NCBI RefSeq assembly: GCF_002270415.1
Contig: NZ_NNRI01000022.1
Location: forward strand, 372,001 to 436,000
From: Mesorhizobium sophorae
GTDB lineage: Bacteria; Pseudomonadota; Alphaproteobacteria; Rhizobiales; Rhizobiaceae
DNA: 64,000 nucleotides
Direction of reading: 5' to 3'
This document shows, piece after piece, positions 61,601-64,000 of this stretch. The number at the start of each line of letters is the position of its first letter. The first letter of the stretch is position 1. Both the position numbers and the translations under genes were made by a program. The notes under the pieces are model-generated. The model was not told the DNA's origin, made no database searches, and worked only from the letters and a program-made list of their open reading frames with translations.

Positions 61601-61676
61601 GCGGGCTGCGCTGCTTCGGGGCGGCGCGGTCGTCACTCGCCGTCGGCGGCGTTTTTTTGTCGGGGGATTTGGCCAT
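58653..61676 (-). CDS. uvrB: excinuclease ABC subunit B with long N- and C-terminal extensions
   Basis: About 1007 residues from ATG 61676; normal UvrB is about 670. The core starts near residue 181 (IAIKMVSDFEPAGDQPTAIKDL). Walker A GVTGSGKTF is near 217-225, the beta-hairpin region YYDYYQPEAYVP follows, then VFIDESHVTVPQ, and the helicase motifs RYMHSDIDTLERIEILRDLR and LLREGLDIPE. The UVR domain is ANLDFEKAARIRDEIKRLREMEL. The extra N-terminal part is Lys/Ser/Pro-rich; the C-terminal tail has three LFKK-type repeats. Needed for nucleotide excision repair with UvrA and UvrC. Confidence 0.95.
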   Translation of the reverse strand: MAKSPDKKTPPTASDDRAAPKQRSPLTDFLDASEPLHKGGFAEMPQAELSGTPLAGSIADWAEQIKQEAEKEGRLGSRSDGGKSPKPSKKIPERSSSPGRTARGTSMGGAATARERTAAGLNPVAGLDISLEEAETMTSSGVTATVAALSALIESGNPLHKDGVLWTPHRPARPEKSEGGIAIKMVSDFEPAGDQPTAIKDLVEGVDNSDRTQVLLGVTGSGKTFTMAKVIEETQRPALILAPNKTLAAQLYSEFKKFFPENAVEYFVSYYDYYQPEAYVPRTDTFIEKESSINEQIDRMRHSATRSLLERDDVIIVASVSCIYGIGSVETYTAMTFQMQIGDRLDQRALLADLVAQQYKRQDINFVRGSFRVRGDTIEIFPAHLEDRAWRISMFGDEIEQITEFDPLTGQKTGELKSVKIYANSHYVTPRPTLNQAIKSIKEELKHRLVELERAGRLLEAQRLEQRCRFDLEMLEATGSCAGIENYSRYLTGRQPGDPPPTLFEYIPDNALVFIDESHVTVPQIGGMYRGDFRRKATLAEYGFRLPSCMDNRPLRFEEWDAMRPLSVAVSATPGGWEMEQAGGVFAEQVIRPTGLIDPPVEVRPAKSQVDDVVGEIRDTTKAGYRTLVTVLTKRMAEDLTEYLHEQGIRVRYMHSDIDTLERIEILRDLRLGAFDVLVGINLLREGLDIPECGFVAILDADKEGFLRSETSLIQTIGRAARNVDGKVILYADQVTGSMERAMAETGRRREKQMEWNAANGITPESVKSRISDILDSVYEKDHVRADISQFTDSAGAMMGNNLKAHLDAMDKQMRDAAANLDFEKAARIRDEIKRLREMELSISEDPLAREMEGQSPASGREKGKHNKGVAKHRTTEEQERFRKLDAARAAEEAAKAARPNLFRKPSLDAMGPGTDMPTPAGAVSRSLFKKQSAEEAHGSDFGIPGDATKPLFKKNSLDEMTVRRTETPIEGDKPVKRERAGIGSYEDPGDARREKRRPGKTGRPGR

Positions 61677-61804
61677 CTCCCGAATATGGGATTTCCTGGC
61701 CAAAATGGAAAGAGCGCGGTGGGGAGAGGCGTATCGGACAACGCTGCTCCTGACAGTAGGCTGTCAGGAGCAGGGCAGAAAGTGCGGCTGAATGCTTCTT
61801 GGTA

Positions 61805-63451
61805 TTACGCGCCCCTGGCGGCGGATGCGACCCGCGTCGGCGAAGACGACAGGCGCGGCACCACAACGAGGCGCTTGATTTTGCCCTTCTTGAAGGCGGC
61901 GAGGAAGCGCGCATAGTCCTTGAAGGCGACGCAGCCGCTCGACTGGGCGTAGCGGCCCCGAAGCAGGTAGGTATGGGCCAGCAGGCCGTCGCGATTGTAT
62001 TTGTTGCGGCCATCGACCGGTGTCAGGCGCAAAGCCTCCACACCATGAAAGCGCGACTCGCGCAGCGACAGATTGTAGGTGTTGGGCGGTGTCGGTCCGC
62101 GGTTCTTCTGATCGGCATAGCGCGGCTGGTCCGCCATGGCGCCAACGCCCGAATGCGCCTCGAGCCTCGAACCGTCAGGCATGTAAACGGTCCCGGCGCT
62201 GATGTCGTAGACGGCGACGCCATTGCCGGGTCCACTGCTGGAGCCCGGCGAGTTGAACAGGTTCTTGAATGCCTGGCCAAGGCCGCCGGAAGGTGTGTCG
62301 GGCTTGGCATAGGCCAGCACGTCACCCTCGCCGGGCCTGCCTTGCCGCGCCGGCCTGGAGGGCTGGGCCTGTTGAACCGTCTCACGGGCGGGCTTCTGCT
62401 GCTGGACAGGCTTCGACGGTTGCTGGACGGGCTTCGACTGTTGCTGGATGGGTTTCGTCGACTGCTGTACGACCTTGGGCTGCTGCGGCGCGTCGAATTG
62501 CGGGCGCCGGGTCGGCAGCGGCACGTCGTCGGTCAGCGCATCCGGCAGGGAAGCTGCATCGCCGGGCTGTGCCTGCTGGGTTTCGACAGGCGAAACCGCG
62601 ACATCGGCCGAGGACTCGGTCATAGGCAGCGGCGAGGCGAACGCCTCGTCGTCGACCGGCAGCGACTGGACGAGGGCAAGCGCCAGCTGTGCGTTGTCTG
62701 GCGTCTGTGCGTCCGACTGGGCAAAGCCCATCGGCTGCGGTGCCGTCTGCACGACGACGGAGCCGGTATCCATCCGGGCGAAGCGTTCGGCCGCTGGAGC
62801 CGGCATGTCATCCGACAGGCTGGCCATGACCTTGACGGACGGCACCAGGGACGCTTCAGCAATTTGCGGCGCAACGGTGGAAATGACCGGGCGCGCGGAT
62901 GCGTCGGCCGCGACGACAGGTTTTCCGGCGCCGGCAAAGGCAGCGGCGAGCTTGGCCGGCGACAGCGACGCCTCCATGCGCTCGAAACGCTCTTGCGATT
63001 TCGACTTTACAACCATCGGGGCTGGCTTTGCCTGCGCCACGAGGCGAGCGGATTTCTCAGCCTGCGGGTTTAACGCAGCCAGCTTGAAGCAACTCGCGCC
63101 GCATTGCACGGCATGATCATGCAGCGCCTGCGTGCCGCCATGGGCATTGGGCAGCACGAACGGCGCCGAAGATGTCAGAAAGCGCTGCTTCAACGGATCG
63201 GCAAGGGCAAGCGCCCCCGGCATCGAAAGCGTCTGCGGCAGGCCGCCTGATGTCGCCGACAGCGAGGCGCCGACGGAACTCAGGCCGGCCATGGTACCGA
63301 CCAGCCACAGGCCAATGGCCGCGCTGACACCGGGCACCGCGACCCAGCGGACGATCCGTTCAGGGTTGAAGGAAGAGGACCGTGGCGCGTCGCAGGCGGT
63401 CTCGCCGTCCCAACGCTCGTCCCCGCCAATTTTTTTACTCAAGAACGCCAT
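61805..63451 (-). CDS. DUF2778 protein (L,D-transpeptidase-like)
   Basis: About 548 residues from ATG 63451; a TTG at 63469 is possible. One N-terminal membrane helix (VRWVAVPGVSAAIGLWLVGTMAGLSSVG). A long Pro/Gln/Ala-rich region follows with the repeated KPVQQ(Q/P) unit. The C-terminal domain ends with YNLSLRESRFHGVEALRLTP, GLLAHTYLLRGRYAQSSGCVAFKDYARFL, which has the His and SxGC pattern of L,D-transpeptidase-like folds. Likely attached to the inner membrane with its active part in the periplasm, remodelling peptidoglycan. Confidence 0.85.
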   Translation of the reverse strand: MAFLSKKIGGDERWDGETACDAPRSSSFNPERIVRWVAVPGVSAAIGLWLVGTMAGLSSVGASLSATSGGLPQTLSMPGALALADPLKQRFLTSSAPFVLPNAHGGTQALHDHAVQCGASCFKLAALNPQAEKSARLVAQAKPAPMVVKSKSQERFERMEASLSPAKLAAAFAGAGKPVVAADASARPVISTVAPQIAEASLVPSVKVMASLSDDMPAPAAERFARMDTGSVVVQTAPQPMGFAQSDAQTPDNAQLALALVQSLPVDDEAFASPLPMTESSADVAVSPVETQQAQPGDAASLPDALTDDVPLPTRRPQFDAPQQPKVVQQSTKPIQQQSKPVQQPSKPVQQQKPARETVQQAQPSRPARQGRPGEGDVLAYAKPDTPSGGLGQAFKNLFNSPGSSSGPGNGVAVYDISAGTVYMPDGSRLEAHSGVGAMADQPRYADQKNRGPTPPNTYNLSLRESRFHGVEALRLTPVDGRNKYNRDGLLAHTYLLRGRYAQSSGCVAFKDYARFLAAFKKGKIKRLVVVPRLSSSPTRVASAARGA

Positions 63452-63469
63452 GCACCAATCTTGCTCCAA

Positions 63470-63965
63470 TCGGCTCCCACGTCCGCGGCTGTTATAGCCG
63501 CGACGACCATTCTGTGAGTGATCCCAGGTGGTCCCCGACGCGTTTGCCGCGCCTGTCGTTAGTTGCCGATTGCTTCAAAATATGGACAAAGTTGGTTAAT
63601 CAATCCCTCTCAAAACCAAACGAACGACGTGGACTTTTTGCCTCAAAAGGCTTGTCCACGACCATCAACGCGGCATTGGAGCCCCTCCAATGCTGTTTTG
63701 CTGCCTGTTTTTGTCCCCCAAGTCAAGCAAAACAGCCTTTGCTAATTTACCAAAAAGGCCGTTCAGCGAGTCATGCGACAATGTCGCGCGCCATTGAGTG
63801 CTGCTGAACAGGCCGTCGGCACCGGCAAAACTGTTGCCCGCCTGCCACAAATTCATCGCCCGGACGGTTGCCCCTCGACGGCCATTGACTCGTTTTGGGA
63901 GGCAGTGCAATCGGATTGAAATGCTTGGGTTTGAGGTGGCAAAGGCCACTTTTGGAGGCTTTTCC
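63470..63965. other. intergenic region before the last gene
   Basis: 496 bases, AT-richer than the surroundings. ATTGGAGCCCCTCCAAT (about 63673-63689) is a small hairpin. No ORF with a good ribosome site was recognised on either strand. GAGGCTTTTCC precedes the ATG at 63966. Confidence 0.45.
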
Positions 63966-64000
63966 ATGAAGCGTCGGGACTTCTTGACGCTGTCGGCGGG
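63966..64000 (+). CDS. start of a Tat-exported protein, cut by window end
   Basis: Only the first 11 codons are visible: MKRRDFLTLSA, a twin-arginine signal of the RRDFL type. GAGG lies upstream. The product is therefore exported through the Tat pathway, but its nature lies outside the window. Confidence 0.7.
   Translation, partial: MKRRDFLTLSA

Noticed and set aside
59712..61916. 734-codon plus-strand ORF opposite uvrB
   Set aside because: Shadow of uvrB: rich in Arg, His, Asp and Leu with no recognisable motif.
63665..63967. Minus-strand ORF of 100 codons in the last intergenic region
   Set aside because: No ribosome site, low-quality composition, and it overlaps the start of the Tat-signal gene.

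Overview
The window reads as a chromosomal segment of a GC-rich alphaproteobacterium of the Hyphomicrobiales, most like Mesorhizobium or a close relative. This is inferred from the gene content (petABC, BA14K protein, MarR/OmpR/EnvZ operon next to ilvE, DUF2778 and DUF1344 proteins, UvrB with long tails) and from several families of short palindromic intergenic elements of the rhizobial kind. Almost all of it is core genome. The accessory material is one IS1182-family insertion sequence, a HigBA toxin-antitoxin pair, two broken genes and scattered palindromic repeats. No tRNA, rRNA or CRISPR array was seen.

Layout. 0-4.4 kb: the 3' end of a CCA-adding enzyme gene, small DUF1059 and DUF1344 proteins, hemF, soxR with a MerR-type promoter pointing away from it, and trmL. 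4.5-9.9 kb: a leader region with a 25-codon ORF, a run of small hairpins and a hypothetical ORF, then two full ABC exporters, a GNAT acetyltransferase and a small protein. 10.5-15.8 kb: petABC (cytochrome bc1), whose terminator is split by the IS1182-family element, then an acid phosphatase gene interrupted by a stop codon. 15.9-23.7 kb: FMN alpha-hydroxy-acid dehydrogenase, apt, two MaoC-like proteins, corA, ychF-pth-rplY and a PhcB-like methyltransferase. 24-33 kb: a GGDEF-EAL protein, an OhrR-like regulator divergent from a haloperoxidase-type hydrolase, a frameshifted SDR gene, an MFS exporter, two AraC regulators and an extended SDR. 32.9-38.7 kb, leftward: lgt, midA-like, pgeF, an M24-fold protein, a lipoprotein and prs. 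38.8-47 kb: ubiK, a YbjN protein, csaA, a glycosyltransferase, marR-ompR-envZ, ilvE and a metallo-beta-lactamase-fold hydrolase. 47-55.6 kb: small stress-type proteins including three cold shock proteins, a Kazal-domain lipoprotein, a TPR-sulfotransferase and higBA. 55.6-64 kb: an ABC-F protein with an upstream leader peptide, an EamA transporter, uvrB, a DUF2778 protein and the first codons of a Tat-exported protein.

How the parts work together. The best supported units are the bc1 operon, the leftward lipoprotein-modification and nucleotide-synthesis block, the translation-quality block (rplY, pth, ychF) and the regulator-sensor operon. The most unusual sequence lies in non-coding or leader DNA: the hairpin array at about 4.5-4.85 kb, the SoxR-type promoter with no recognisable target gene, the leader peptide ahead of the ABC-F gene, and the IS element inside a terminator palindrome. 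No clearly new multi-gene defence or biosynthetic system was found. The leader at 4.5-5.3 kb is the strongest candidate for something undescribed.
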